A DNA stretch of 64,000 nucleotides, taken from contig MNCI01006545.1 of the NCBI GenBank assembly GCA_015680685.1, positions 68,428 to 132,427 on the forward strand, read 5' to 3'. How positions within the stretch are numbered: the stretch's first letter is position 1; each line of letters opens with the position of its first letter. The stretch is from Gnetum montanum. Its lineage: Eukaryota; Streptophyta; Gnetopsida; Gnetales; Gnetaceae. Of this stretch, positions 10,460 to 21,648 are shown piece after piece. Below the pieces are notes generated by a model, which searched no databases, had not been told where the DNA came from, and was given only the letters and a program-made list of their open reading frames with translations. A program made the position numbers and the translations under genes.

Positions 10460-11540
10460 TTTCTAGAGATTAGTTATGATGTGGTGATCTTTTACAATTC
10501 ATCCTTTTAAAGTTATGGATTCGATTATAGATAATGATGAGACTTGATTATTGGGCAACTTTGTCAATGCATTCCCACTGATGAAGCCTCATCAATGCAT
10601 CTTAGATGCATTGACACATATGTGTCGATGAGCATGCATTGATGCATTAACTAGAAATGCATCTTAGATGCATTGACACATCCTCATTTATGCAACCCCA
10701 TTGAAACATCCTCATCAACACATCCCTATTGATGTAGCTAAATGTATTAACGCATCCTTGTCGACACAATGTTTGTATTTGCCCATAAATATATGAGAAC
10801 CCACTACATATTTGGCACCATTTGGTTAGTAGCCTATTCAAACTCTTGCAATTTTATTTTGTAATCTTAGCAAATAATTAGTGAGTGCCCATAGTCTAGA
10901 TTTGAGTTAGTTGTATGACATCTTATTCAAGTGTCATTGTACCTAGATACTTTTCATGAAGGATAATAAGATTGAGATTGATTCATATCATTGCAACACT
11001 TTGATTTAGAATAGATTTACTTTTAATGTAATTTACTTTCTATGTACTTAGTTAATATTTACATTTCCATGCATGTTAATCAATTGATAGAATGAGCATG
11101 ACCAGTTTCAAGGGTAAACACATATTTGCATGGTAATCCCAATAGTATTATTGCTTGGTTTACCCAGTAGCATTACACTTGGTAATCCCAACAGTGGGCA
11201 TGTGAGTTTAGGATGTGTACAACAAGCTAGGAATGGACACTCATCATCCTTAGGATAGTTTATGATTTATCTTATTATTATTATTAATTAGATTAAATAA
11301 TTAATTTTCATTCTCTTATATAATTTAGCCTTATCCACACAACATCAATAATCATGTGCCTCACTTTGGACTAAACCATCTATGATAAAGCTATGACTAT
11401 TCTAAGTGAGAAGATAGTGACTTATGATCAATGCTTAACAATCTAGATACCATACTAGTCCCATCCATAAAATTCAATCAGATTTCATGTGAATACTTAT
11501 GATTATATGGTTGGGCATAGGGGATACCCGCTACTCACCA
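10460..11540 (+). repeat. 5' LTR of E-B (start uncertain)
   Basis: Matches the 3' LTR through many ordered blocks, for example CATAGTCTAGATTTG (10,890) with CATGGTCTAAATC (16,234), CTTAGTTAATATTTAC with CTTAGTTAATAATTTA, AATGAGCATGACC with AATAAGCACAACTG, TGTGAGTTTAGGAT in both, and CATGTGCCTCA in both. It ends CTACTCACCA at 11,540. The two LTRs look roughly 70 % alike with many indels, so the insertion is old. The start lies between 10,036 and 10,460. Confidence 0.75.
10594..10674. repeat. Repeated imperfect palindrome AATGCATCTTAGATGCATT
   Basis: The 19-mer occurs identically at 10,594-10,612 and 10,656-10,674 (62 bp apart), each followed by GACACAT. Related GATGCATTGA and CATCCTCAT words continue to about 10,760. 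It is present in the 5' LTR of E-B but I see no equivalent in the 3' LTR, so it was either gained or lost in one copy. Confidence 0.9.
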
Positions 11541-11559
11541 TTGGCATCATTACCTAAGA
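11541..11559 (+). promoter_or_regulatory. Primer-binding site of E-B (tRNA-Asp type, decayed)
   Basis: TTGGCATCATTACCTAAGA directly follows the 5' LTR. It resembles the PBS complementary to the 3' end of plant tRNA-Asp used by Tat/Athila elements (TGGCGCCGTTGCCGGGGA, recalled from knowledge). I count 11 of 18 matches; six of the seven differences are C-to-T or G-to-A. The following GATGGTGCTAGT is shared with E4. Confidence 0.7.
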
Positions 11560-11849
11560 TGGTGCTAGTGATCTAGATTATTATATTATAAATGGTCATT
11601 ATTAAAGCATTAATGATTTATCTTTTAGAAAATATTAATATTTTAAGTCACACACATAATCAAATAAAAATATGTCTCCTTCACATAGAGCCCATAGTCC
11701 ATCACATGATGAGAACACTGATAGTAGTAATGATAGGATCTATATTAAGGAGAATTGGAGTAACCACTACAAGCATGGGTTCCATATGCTCATTTAGATC
11801 CTTACTACATTCAAAGACTATGTTCAACTAATGTAGATAATCCTAGAGA

Positions 11850-13640
11850 AGATAGAGTAAGCCCTAGAATAAGGAGGGCCTTAAGACCTAGGACCTCCTC
11901 CAAACCTAAAAGAGAGAAATCAAGGGATCATAGGAGGAGATATAGGAGTCATGGTGATTCTCCCAGTTCATCATCTTCCTCTTCATCTTCAACATTTAGT
12001 TCTAATGAAGATGAATGTAGGTATGGAGATAGAGCTCCACTAAGGGATCATGATAGAGATAGAAATGAAAATTAAAGATAATATATAAGATATGAAAAGG
12101 AGCAGAGATGAGGTCATCATAAATAAGACAAATAGAAATAGAGATTATCATCATGACATGTCTAATGATGATGAATCCTTGTTGGGTACTAGAATCATGA
12201 TACAAATTATAGAGTGAGTTAGAATACCCTAGAAAGCCATATCAAATGGCTTGATATGATCAATATTTCTAAATTTGGGGGAGGCTATAATTCTTATCCA
12301 CAACATCATTTACAAGCCTTCCATGATGTCTACATCCTGCAAAATATTGAAAGTGGAAAAAGCTTAAACTCTTTCCTAGGACACTAATAGAAGAAGTTGG
12401 AAGTTGGTAGAGATCATTGGAACTAGATTCAATCCACCAGTGGTCCACAATGCTTAAGCTCTTCAAAAAAAAATAATACCAATTCTATGAAAGAGTGTCT
12501 AATGTAAGAAAAAAAATTCAGGGGTGGAAGTAAGAAAACAATGAATTCTTGGATTGGATAGATAATTTTCTCTACTACATAGATTCCCAAGCCATGGGTT
12601 TCCTCAAAAAGAGAAGCTTTTCCACATTATAGATCGACTTCGTAACAAAATGAGGGAGGCCCTTGGGATCTATGCCTAAGGAAAATTTTTAGAATTGAAA
12701 GCCCATTAGATAGAAAGGCTGGTTAAACAATTGGCAAAATAAGAAGGAGAGCTATGTAAAAGGGAAATTATAGAGGAATATAACTAGGATACAACTCTTT
12801 AAAAGAAGGAGGTCCATATTTATGATTAGGAAAAAGAGGCAGATTTTGATAAGTTGATTTCACAAAAAACCTTGCAAATACAAAAGTCTATTGCTAAGAT
12901 TGAAGAAAGTGTAGATAAGATGTGGAAGTTGATAAATGAAAAAGTTACAACAAACTAGATAATCACAGAGGAGAAGGAAAACCAAATATGATCAAGTGAT
13001 CAAAATAAGAAGAGAAAGAAAAACAAGAAAATAGGTAAGGAAATTATCAGCAAAAAGGAAAAATAACTATAGTAGAAGAGGCTGTAGACTTAAATACAGA
13101 TGAGGATGATGGGTGTGACATCTTTTACTATGAACCTCCAAAGGGATATTTCCTAGTTATGTTACATCTACAAGAGTCTAGGGCTTTTGCTTTGAATCCC
13201 AAGTTTGTGGAATATCATATGCCTAGGAGATTACCCTATCCACAAGGTGATTATAAACAATCCTACAACCAATAGTACTATCATAGTAGAAATTTTTATC
13301 AATATTGAGACTACTATCAACCACAGTGGCAAAATCCATAGTCATGGGGGATACCATCAACAAACTAGTAATACGCTTATTGCGAAATGGACTCTTATGG
13401 ATACTATGTTCAACAACTTGTCTCTCCAAGTGGTTCTACTTTCCATCCCTCTAATTACTCCTACTACTCTCCTAAATATCATCAACCCATAACATCTCTT
13501 GTGGGATCACCATCTCATGTGTCTTATCATCTATCACATTCTCAATACTCTCATACTTCCCTCCAACATATGTCACCACTAATAATGTAGGAAGAATTGG
13601 CACCAAAACCTCAACAGAAGAATGCAACTTGTGTTGTGAA
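11850..13640 (+). pseudogene. Gag of E-B (Athila-like)
   Basis: Broken frames homologous to the E4 gag on the other strand. A Ser-rich arm with RSHGDSPSSSSSSSS is at about 11,950, and ISKFGGGYNSYPQHHLQAFH at 12,259 matches FPKFLGGYDLDLQRHLQAF of E4. The following helices (FLDWIDNFLYYIDS, MREALGIYA-like) fit the gag core (PF03732 type). A Tyr/Ser/Pro-rich tail (SPKYHQPITS, SPSHVSYH) near 13,470-13,530 matches HSPEYYQPISS, SPPHVPY of E4, and SWKCSFIR at about 13,683 corresponds to CWKCPFFR. Many stops. It would have formed the particle; no protease motif follows. Confidence 0.75.
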
Positions 13641-13644
13641 CATA

Positions 13645-15790
13645 CAAGTGAATGATAATGTTAGTAGATCTTAGCAAAAGTCTTGGAAATGTTCTTTTAT
13701 TAGGATAGTTCCCACACATGTGAATGAAACTCATAGGCCTACTGGCTCATTAGAACCAACACAAGGACAATATGGTACAATCTCCTTTCTCACAAAGACA
13801 ATGTCTCCTAATCCTATGCAAAAGCTAACAACCATCACCACTCCAACACAAACCATAAAAGATGAACCTATCACTATGGAGAGATGAAAAATTCCATGTA
13901 TTACTAATAAGGATAAAGGGTATGATTGTGGGCTAAAAGTTAAAAATAATAACACAATCCCTATACGAACCCACAAAAAACTTGAAGAATAAGTATGTAT
14001 GCAAAACTATGTCTACACAATAGCCACTAAAGTAAAAGATACCTAGTGGCTTGATGATCAGAGTACCAAACTACTCAAAAGATTCATTAAAACATCAAAT
14101 TCATTAATTATTTCTTATCCTAAGAAAATGAACCAAATAAAGAACTTAGATAAGGACATCTTACACTTTGACTATACACCAAAAGAAGATGTTAAACAAG
14201 GAGACACAAGAACTAAAATAGAAAATCAAAAAGAGAATATGTCTAGATCCTCTAAAAAGAAAACACCTTCTAGTTTAGTTAAAGATATGTCTCCAAATGA
14301 TCAAAACTTGATTATCATCAATGTTAAATGTACTGAGAACAATTCTTTGCTTTTTTTTTACAATTTTTTTTTATCATTTTCCTATTTCAAAGAAAACCTA
14401 TATCAAGAGTTAATAAGTACACTTTTTCTTTTTGTTTTACAATTTTTTTTATCATTTTCCTATTTCTAATAAAATTTTCCAATTCTTAATATGCTTTCTA
14501 TTTCTTGTTATTTTTCTTTTCTTTATAATTTTCTCTTTTCTTGAGTCATTTCCTTTATGTTTTATGAATGTCTACTATTTTTTTTTGTCAATAATGGTGT
14601 TGCCAATCATGATGCAGAAGTCAATGCTATGTGTTGGGTCTTTGTCCTATGCTATTAAGATGATTGGTTAAATAATTGTGTAATGTAATGAGACCACATC
14701 ATCCATCCCTCTAGTTTTTCTAAATAAAATGTATTTATCATGAAAACAATATGGTTCTTCTCATAGAAAACTAAAAATTAATGGATGATCATTGTGCCTT
14801 AAAGAAAGGAAGAAAGATCAAGTGGAAATGGAAAAGGTTGTGACCTCAAGGGGAGTTTCTGATTCTCTTCTTAACTTCCTTATGGTTTATGACTCCTCTA
14901 GGAACACATCATCACTTCCATCATTGACCAATAAATAGGAAGCATGTTTTCGCATGGTGTGATTCCAAAAGAAAGAAGAAAAAAAAGAAAAAAAAATAGA
15001 GAAAAAGAAAAAAAAGAGTATTCAGAGCATATCCCTTAGAAATAATAATGGACTATAAGCACTGGTTATGGGGTTGGAAAGACATGATACCCACGCCTAA
15101 AGGCACCCCTCTAACTAAGGCCCTTATTTCCTTCCTTCTTCTCTTTTTGGAGTGATTGTTCTTTGTGATTGATGTGAACTCATGATGGTAGGCAAGAAAT
15201 GGCACATCAATATGAGGGCACTGTTAATGGTATGGACTTGGTTTGAAACTTGGATGGATAGGTATGATGGTCATCTTAATCACAATGGATACAAGAATCT
15301 ATTGTGGACATGGTTAAGTACCTTACATCCTAATCTCTGCAATCCCTTCTTATCCCACTATTCACCTCACTGTTGCATGTAATTATGAGCCTAATGGTTT
15401 TGTATAGTATAGTGCAAGATCCTAACCAAGGTAGCTATATGTTGTTTGGAACAAAGGCATGATCTACATTTAACTTCTAAGATGCCCATGAACATTTATA
15501 AAAGTGCTTATGCAAGGGCACTATGATAAGAGCCTGCTTCGGGGAGGACCCACTTGCATGAATTTTGTTGATCATGGATCTGAATCAAACCTTACATGTT
15601 AAGGACATCATAGATCTAAATTCATGCATAATCTTGTGACTGCTTCTCATTAATTTCAAATTACCTTTAATACATTTATATTAAAATTTTCTCTAAATTC
15701 AAACTTCAAGATTTCTTGGCTATCTTATGACCTAAACATTTGGTTTTAATGTTCGACAACTTGTGCACTTTCGAAGTTAAGCCCATTTAT
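13645..15790 (+). other. Decayed internal region of E-B, no recognisable domain
   Basis: A Lys-rich fragment is still open at 14,128-14,340 (YTPKEDVKQGDTRTKIEN) but matches nothing I recognise. A T-rich stretch has a 79-bp direct duplication (TACAATTTTTTTT..ATCATTTTCCTATTTC at about 14,360 and 14,439). A purine run (AAAGAAAAAAAAGA type) spans 14,968-15,017. The block 15,531-15,557 (AGCCTGCTTCGGGGAGGACC) is shared with E4 (55,112-55,140, minus), where a second ORF follows; here the PPT comes only about 235 bp later, so that ORF is absent. Confidence 0.6.
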
Positions 15791-15791
15791 T

Positions 15792-15803
15792 GGGGGAGGG
15801 CGG
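15792..15803 (+). promoter_or_regulatory. Polypurine tract of E-B
   Basis: GGGGGAGGGCGG lies directly before the 3' LTR start TGTTAAAG at 15,804. It is the expected primer for plus-strand DNA synthesis and fixes the plus orientation of the element. Confidence 0.8.
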
Positions 15804-16854
15804 TGTTAAAGATGTAATTTTTGAAATTTTTCTAACACCCCATTTTAAAACATGATGGTAAATAATAGTAAAAATAATCAAATAATGTAAGCAACTTAAT
15901 GATTTTAGTTACCTTAGAGCTTTGGAAAGCATTATTATGAAATCACCTTGAGCCTAAATGCTAAAATTCTTTTGAGTTTTGAGCTAACCAAGGATCCAAA
16001 AGGGTTAATTATTAAGGAAAATTTATCAAAACTAATGTTGATCCTTTAGTGATTATAAGTGATTCTAAAAGGAAAGCGTAAGACTGAAGGTCTTTTTCAA
16101 GGAAAGGAAAATAAGCCAAGAGAAGGATAGAGGAGGATATTCCCATGGATAAATAGTAGCACACATGAGGTAGGAAGATTCTATCATTTTATTTTCATAG
16201 GATTTAGCAATAGTCAAAAAGTGCCTACAACATGGTCTAAATCAATTGTATGAAGTCTTTATTTAAGTGCTTTATGCTAAGACACATTCATTTATGATGA
16301 TAAAGAACATTATTCCATTTCATTATAGCACTTTAACTTTGCATAGATTTTATTTTATATGTTTTTTTTCTCTTATATGCATATAGTGTAATGTTTACTT
16401 TATTGTAGACTTAGTTAATAATTTATATTTATATGCATGTTAAAATATGGTAGAATAAGCACAACTGATTTTAAGCATAAACACATATTGTTTAAAGACC
16501 CTAGTAATGCTCTTACTTTGTATATCCAATAATAAACATGTAGCAATCCAACAATGATTATGTGAGTTTAGGATATATACAGTAAATTAGGAACATATGT
16601 TCATTACCTATGCTAGTTTGAAATTTTCTTATTATGCTGAGAATAATTAGATTAAATTTATATATTTTAATATCAATTTATAATGAGCAATCAAGATAAG
16701 ATATCATGTGCCTCAACTACTCTTAATCATACAAACTAAAGGCTAATATAATTATAGTTGGAAAGATAGCAACCTACCATTAACCCTTAAGGATCTAGAA
16801 GCTTCATTAGCTTAGTCTATAACTTATGATAAGGTCACACATAGCTACTCATCA
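15804..16854 (+). repeat. 3' LTR of E-B
   Basis: Runs from TGTTAAAGATG after the PPT to CTACTCATCA, 1,051 bp. It pairs with the 5' LTR ending CTACTCACCA. The terminal CTACTCATCA is the same as the E4 LTR end (read on minus), supporting one family. The next bases (CAAAC) were not matched to a TSD at the left side. Confidence 0.75.
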
Positions 16855-17125
16855 CAAACATTATCATCATTATGCTAGCTTAGTCTATAACTATAATATC
16901 ATTGGCTACATGAGTTATTTCTTAACATTTTCTACTATGAAAAGTTAGAGTTTTGTTTATTTGTAGTTTCTTTAAATTATCTTTGATTTTTTTCTTCTAT
17001 GTATTTGTTGGTCTTTCTTTAGATGACTTTATTGAAACATTGATGTAGTAATGATTTTTTATAAATTAATTATTTTTTCTTCTTTGTAAATATCCAAATC
17101 ATCTAAGCCATCATTCTTATAACTT

Positions 17126-17276
17126 ATCTAACAATGAGGTGTTAGCCTAGTGGTATCGATCTTGGCTTGGTAACCCTAGGTCACATGTTTGATTCTACTA
17201 GGTAGCACTGAATTATAAAATTATATAAATCTTGGGGTATACCTAAGTTTCACTTATCTTGGGTTCCAACACCCAA
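17126..17276 (+). mobile_element. tRNA-derived SINE with 14-bp TSD
   Basis: A box TAGCCTAGTGG at 17,143-17,153 and a B-box-like TGTTTGATTCT at 17,186-17,196 mark a tRNA-type internal pol III promoter. The body continues GGTAGCACTGAATTATAAAA and ends near CCAACACCCAA. It is flanked by CATTCTTATAACTT (17,112-17,125) and CATTCTTATAAGTT (17,277-17,290), a 13/14 matching TSD. It sits in the 3' part of the RTE LINE. The layout resembles plant Au-type SINEs, but family membership is not proven. It is too diverged from a tRNA to be a functional tRNA gene. Confidence 0.85.
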
Positions 17277-17599
17277 CATTCTTATAAGTTTTCTAAAATA
17301 GAAGTTGCTCCAAGTCTTTCTCTATTACCTAGGTTATATAGTTATTTCTTCTAGTAACATTCAACATCCATTGAAGCATTTACATTTCTACCACATTGAT
17401 TTTTTATTGATGTGTCAATTATACTGTTTAATATTTAGTGCTAGTTAATATAGTAGGTTTGATTACTATCCTACAAAATTTTTCTATCATTTTTATTAGT
17501 ATTCTTTTATCAAATAGAACATCACTAGCTTATCTTCATGTTGACTATTCTATCTCAATTATATTTTTCATATATTTATTAATTTCATCATATGATTGG

Positions 17600-18236
17600 A
17601 GGATTGATCCTAGGTAGCAGAATTGTTTATAGTGAGGGATTTTTCTACCTTGAATTGTTACTTCTATTTCATCACTATTTATACTGTTATTAAATTTTCA
17701 TTTTATATATTCTTTCTTACTTCTGCAAATTTTAAGCCTTTTGATTCTAGATCATATCTCCACTTCTCCATTTTAGAAGCAATATTTTTTCGAGATGTAT
17801 CCACCAACATAATATCATCTATAAATTACATAAACCAAGGGATTTCATCTTGTATTTTCTTTATTGATTTATTCAAAATAATGGTAAATAAGTATGAGCT
17901 AAGTGTAGATCCTTGATGTATACCTATTGTGATTGGAAAACCACATTTTGTTCCATAAGATGTTCTAATTTGTGTAGTAGCTCCTTCATACATGTCTTGA
18001 ATCACTTTAATATATTTCTCAGGGATGTTTTTCGTCTACAAGGCCCATCAAATAATATCTCTAGGTAGTCTATCATATGCTTTTTCCATGTCAATGAAGA
18101 TCATTTGTATATTTCTTCTATGTTTTTTTGAATTTCTCCATTAATTTTTATATTAAGAGAATAACCTCTATAGTAGATAAATCCAAATTAATTTTTTGAT
18201 ATTGTTAATTTAGGTCTAATATGTTGTTCTATGACT
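17600..18236 (-). pseudogene. RTE LINE reverse transcriptase, C-terminal half
   Basis: From FIEQHIRPKLTISKNQFGF-like sequence at 18,230 through FIDMEKAYDRLPRDIIWWAL (about 18,100), EKYIKVIQDMYEGATTQIRT, FPITIGIHQGSTLSSYLF and WFMxFIDDIMLVD to KMEKWRYDLESKGLKF (about 17,740). FIDD is the RT catalytic box (family FADD); its Asp-Asp codons are at 17,814-17,819 and intact. Between the first and second motif part of the fingers is deleted. The motif style (FIDLEKAYDRVPR, HQGSALSPYLF) is that of plant RTE-clade LINEs. Stops and frameshifts make it inactive. Confidence 0.85.
18232..18236 (+). repeat. TSD of E2, left copy (TGACT)
   Basis: TGACT immediately left of the E2 5' LTR; the right copy at 24,768-24,772 is TGAAT (4 of 5 match). 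Confidence 0.7.
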
Positions 18237-19239
18237 TATTGACCTTTTGCTATGTCGAAATCTTAAACAATGGAGAATTTTTTATTGTGTCTTTGAGATC
18301 TTGTAGGGCTAAGGAAGATGAATTTTGCATATTAAGGAGATTAAGATAAGAGCAAGAAATAACAATATGGAATGCTAAATTTTGTAAGAAGATGTAAGGA
18401 TTTAAAGGAAATTACAAGGATATGAGATGTCCCAAATTCTAGAGAAGATGCGTTGGAGACTAATAAGACATCTCACATTGAAGAAAGATATCTCTATTGA
18501 GAGTGATAGTCTCAAGTAAGATGTCTCTTCAAAATAGGAGATGTCTCATGTTAAGCCAAGACATCTTGTATAAGATGTCTCATGAAAGACATGTTCAAAG
18601 ATAATACCTCTTATTCAAGACTTCTTATGTCTAGACAATACGTCTCATCTATAAGAAGGCAAAAACAAAAAGATGTCTTGAGCTTGTAGAAGGCATCTTG
18701 ACTAGTCATTTCTAGCTGTTGTATAGATTCCAATAGGTACATGAAGGGGAAAAAGGCTATAAAAGAAAGACATCCTAAATGGGAAAGTACAAGTACTATA
18801 TAAGCAATCTTGTAATCAATTGCATATATTCTTTGTGAAATATAATACTTTAATTCTTAATAATTTGTTGTAAGTTATGTGCCATAAAGCAAGGAATTAG
18901 AAGCTTAGTTCATTCCTTCCTTGATCATCCTATTTCTTATTGTAAGGTCTAAGGGGCTAGATGTGCTTCTTGAGGAAAGACATCCTTTGAACTTGTTGAA
19001 ATCTTGAGGGGTTGGGTATGTTTCTAAGTGAAAACATCCCTTGTGGAGATCAAAATTTTGTAAAGGTTGTGGTGTCCTTGAAGCCACATTTTAAAGACAT
19101 AATGTCTAGAGGTATGCAAGAATTCTACCCTTCGAGTTTGGATGTACTCAAGTTGGGTAATCACATACATTAGCTGTGCAAGAATTAAGTATTATTTGCT
19201 TGAACTTATTAAACCCCCCTTCTAATTTCTTGATCCTCA
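18237..19239 (+). repeat. 5' LTR of E2
   Basis: Begins TATTGACCTTTTGC (3' copy TGTTGATCTTTTGG, so the TG start is mutated) and ends TTGATCCTCA. Long blocks match the 3' LTR, such as TTGAGATCTTGTAGG.CTAAGG and GACATCTCACATT. The U3 part (18,430-18,710) holds repeated AGATGTCT and AGACATCT words. A TATA box TATAAAAG is at 18,758-18,765 (3' copy 24,297-24,304). Confidence 0.9.
18430..18710. repeat. AGATGTCT / AGACATCT inverted-word cluster in E2 LTR
   Basis: The 8-mer AGATGTCT and its reverse complement AGACATCT (or one-base variants) occur at least seven times in 280 bp, in both orientations, about 50-330 bp upstream of the TATA box. Equivalent clusters are in the 3' LTR (24,040-24,240) and in both E5 LTRs (45,300-45,530; 50,120-50,345). 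The position suggests a U3 enhancer array, which is an inference. Confidence 0.8.
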
Positions 19240-19241
19240 AG

Positions 19242-19254
19242 TGGTATAAGAGCC
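19242..19254 (+). promoter_or_regulatory. Primer-binding site of E2 (tRNA-iMet type)
   Basis: TGGTATAAGAGCC lies two bases after the 5' LTR. It differs by one base from TGGTATCAGAGCC, the common plant copia PBS complementary to initiator tRNA-Met. Confidence 0.9.
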
Positions 19255-19324
19255 CTAGTACTCCTAGTGTAAGCTTAACAACTCAAGAGTAAAATATAAA
19301 GGGAACATCTTACAACCAGCCACC

Positions 19325-20560
19325 AATGTTCGATGGGATTGATCTTACATACTAGAAGGAAAGGATGCAAGGATTCTTTAGGTCCATGGAATTTGAAGTA
19401 TGGCAATCTATTGTGAAATGATACACTCATTCCATTGACAACACAATAGGCACTACACTATGAAGAGGTAAGTGGTTTGATGATGATAAGAACAAATTTA
19501 TGTTTGATTCAAAGACTACGAACGATCTCTATTATGCTCTTAGTAAACTAGAGTTTAATAGAGTAGTTGGATGCAAAAATACCAAAGAAATTTGGGAAGT
19601 CTTAGAAGCCAGTCATAAGGGTACCTTAGTAGTTAAATAATCTAAACTTCTAGTCCTATGAAGTAAATATGATAAGTTAAAACTGAAGGAAGGAGAAAGA
19701 ATCAAAGATTATTTTTTTAGGACCAATGACATAGTAGTTTCTATTAGAGGAACAAGGAAAATATTACTTGAAAATGAAGTTATTATTAAAACGATTAGAA
19801 CTCTAAAACCTGAATTTAGACTCCAAATCACAACCATGGAAGAAATTAGAGGTTTCTCTGCATTGAAATTTGAAGAATTACAAAGTGCACTTGTAGCATA
19901 TGAGATGAATCTCATAAGTGAAGGTGCTATTAAGGAGCAACCCATAGCACTTAAAAGTTTCTCAAAAGAAAATGAGATGTCAGAATGTGAAGGAATTAGT
20001 GATGATCAACTAGCTTTCTTAACAAGAAGAGTAAAGAGACTTTTAGCATGGAAAGAAAAAAGCTTCAACTAATCAAATAGTAAAGGTAAGGCAAGAGGTA
20101 AGCAACATAAAAATTCAATTTTGATATTTCTTCTATAGAATGTTGGATATGTGGTGGAAGAGGTCATGTGGTTTTCGAATGTCATAGTGATAGCAAGTTA
20201 CAAAAGAAGGAGCCCATTTAAGAAGAAAAGAAGACCAAAAATTTCTACACTAGCTAGGATGATGAATATAGTGAAGAGGAAACTGATGATCCATTAACAT
20301 GCTTACATCTTATTTGCATGGATCTTGCACATGAAGGTACCATATAAGAATATGAAGAATCTAAATATACAATTGAAGAAAGGTATGACATGCTTTGTAA
20401 TGAGATCATCTCTTTCCAAAATTTATGTATCAAAATGAAAAAAACCTTGCATACCAAAGAAACAAAAATAGCTCAAATTAATACAAAATGCTCAGATCTT
20501 GGGAAAGAGAACTTAGACCTCAAGTATAATAATCAAAAGCTAATTTTGTTTCATGGGTAG
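19325..20560 (+). pseudogene. Gag of E2 (copia, UBN2-like) with zinc knuckle
   Basis: Starts near PPMFDGIDLTY at 19,326. Motifs: GFFRSMEFEVWQSIV, LYYALSKLEFNRV, CKNTKEIWEVLEASHKG, KYDKLKLKEGERIKDYFFR, VVSIRGTRKILLE, ALKFEELQSALVAYE. This is the plant copia gag of DUF4219/UBN2 type. At about 20,140-20,185 a CCHC knuckle is intact (ECWICGGRGHVVFEC). The C-terminal arm has DDEYSEEETDDP and a coiled-coil-like stretch (KMKKTLHTKETK, 20,430). A second possible knuckle RKYGHRQSHYQ lies near 20,780. Several stops (for example in GFFRS..YTHS and WxVVK) kill the frame. Its homologue in E5 is about as well preserved. Confidence 0.85.
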
Positions 20561-21432
20561 ATTAACAAGGGGCTTTAGATTTGAAGCTCATCAACAAAAG
20601 AATTACAAAAGGAAAGAAGACCCAACAAGTTGTGTTGAACAAGAAAGAGATCAAAATGACAAATGAGGATTGGGAAATAATTCCCATGTTGCCACATCCA
20701 TAAGCACATCACCTCAATGGGGGTATACACCTAAGTTTGAACATCTAGCATGAATGAGAAAAATTATGTATTATTTTTTAGAAAGTATGGGCATAGACAA
20801 TCACATTATCAATAATGATTGAAACACTATAATTTGACTATTTTATCTTATTGAAAGAAGCCTGAAAAGAATGTCTTGTAGGCTAAGAAAGTTTGGAGAT
20901 ATAAGATGAAGAAGCAAGAGGAAGAAATGGCTGAACATGTTTTTCTCCCAACCAACAAAACAATAACTCTCAACAACAATGATGGATAATCAAATCACAA
21001 TCATGGAACATTTATCTTGAATAAAAAAGAGGATCCAAACAAGCATTTAGGTGACAAGAAAAGTAAACAAAAGATGTAAGAATGAGAGGTTCTCTACAAA
21101 GGAGGACCTTCTTCTAAACATATGTAAGGATGTTATTAATTTAGAGTAAGCAAGGTAAAAATTGGTAAATATAATTGTAATTTCAAATATTCCTTGACTT
21201 GCACCATTAGTTAAATAGATACTACTAAATGGAGATTTTTGAATATCATAAAAAACTTCTTACTTGATCTTATAAATATATGTAACATAGATAAGATAGA
21301 AGGAAATATATTATAAATATGGAACATAAGAAAATGAATAAGTAAATGAGGTATGTTTCACACCTTTGAATATGCTTAGTTAAAATAATTAGATTTATTT
21401 ATCCTTGGCAGCATTAAATTTGAGATTTTCTA
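20561..21432 (+). other. Decayed E2 internal sequence after gag
   Basis: Contains gag C-terminal remnants (RKYGHRQSHYQ near 20,780; Lys-rich KKVWRYKMKKQEEEMAEHVF at about 20,890-20,940), then AT-rich sequence without a recognisable domain up to the N gap. No protease DSG, integrase or RT motif is seen. Confidence 0.6.
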
Positions 21433-21648
21433 NNNNNNNNNNNNNNNNNNNNNNNNNNNNNNNNNNNNNNNNNNNNNNNNNNNNNNNNNNNNNNNNNNNN
21501 NNNNNNNNNNNNNNNNNNNNNNNNNNNNNNNNNNNNNNNNNNNNNNNNNNNNNNNNNNNNNNNNNNNNNNNNNNNNNNNNNNNNNNNNNNNNNNNNNNNN
21601 NNNNNNNNNNNNNNNNNNNNNNNNNNNNNNNNNNNNNNNNNNNNNNNN
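21433..21648. other. Assembly gap (216 N)
   Basis: Run of N inside E2. Open frames crossing it are artefacts of untranslated N. Confidence 1.

Larger units (their letters stand above)
10036..16854 (+). mobile_element. E-B: Athila-like gag-only LTR element
   Basis: Two diverged LTR copies (5' ending at 11,540; 3' 15,804-16,854) flank a decayed gag and a leader starting with a tRNA-Asp-type PBS. Gag is homologous to that of E4. The start is uncertain: TGTCAAAC at 10,036 after GGGGAG is the best TG start and resembles the 3' LTR start TGTTAAAG, but alignment by length would also allow about 10,460. No protease, RT or integrase is recognisable between gag and the 3' PPT. Confidence 0.7.

Noticed and set aside
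13205-13590. Overlapping plus and minus ORFs rich in Ser/Tyr/His
   Set aside because: They are the Pro/Ser/Tyr tail of the E-B gag and its shadow, already covered by the gag entry.
17141-17200. Possible tRNA gene
   Set aside because: A and B boxes are present but there is no cloverleaf I can fold; flanking 14-bp direct repeats identify a SINE.
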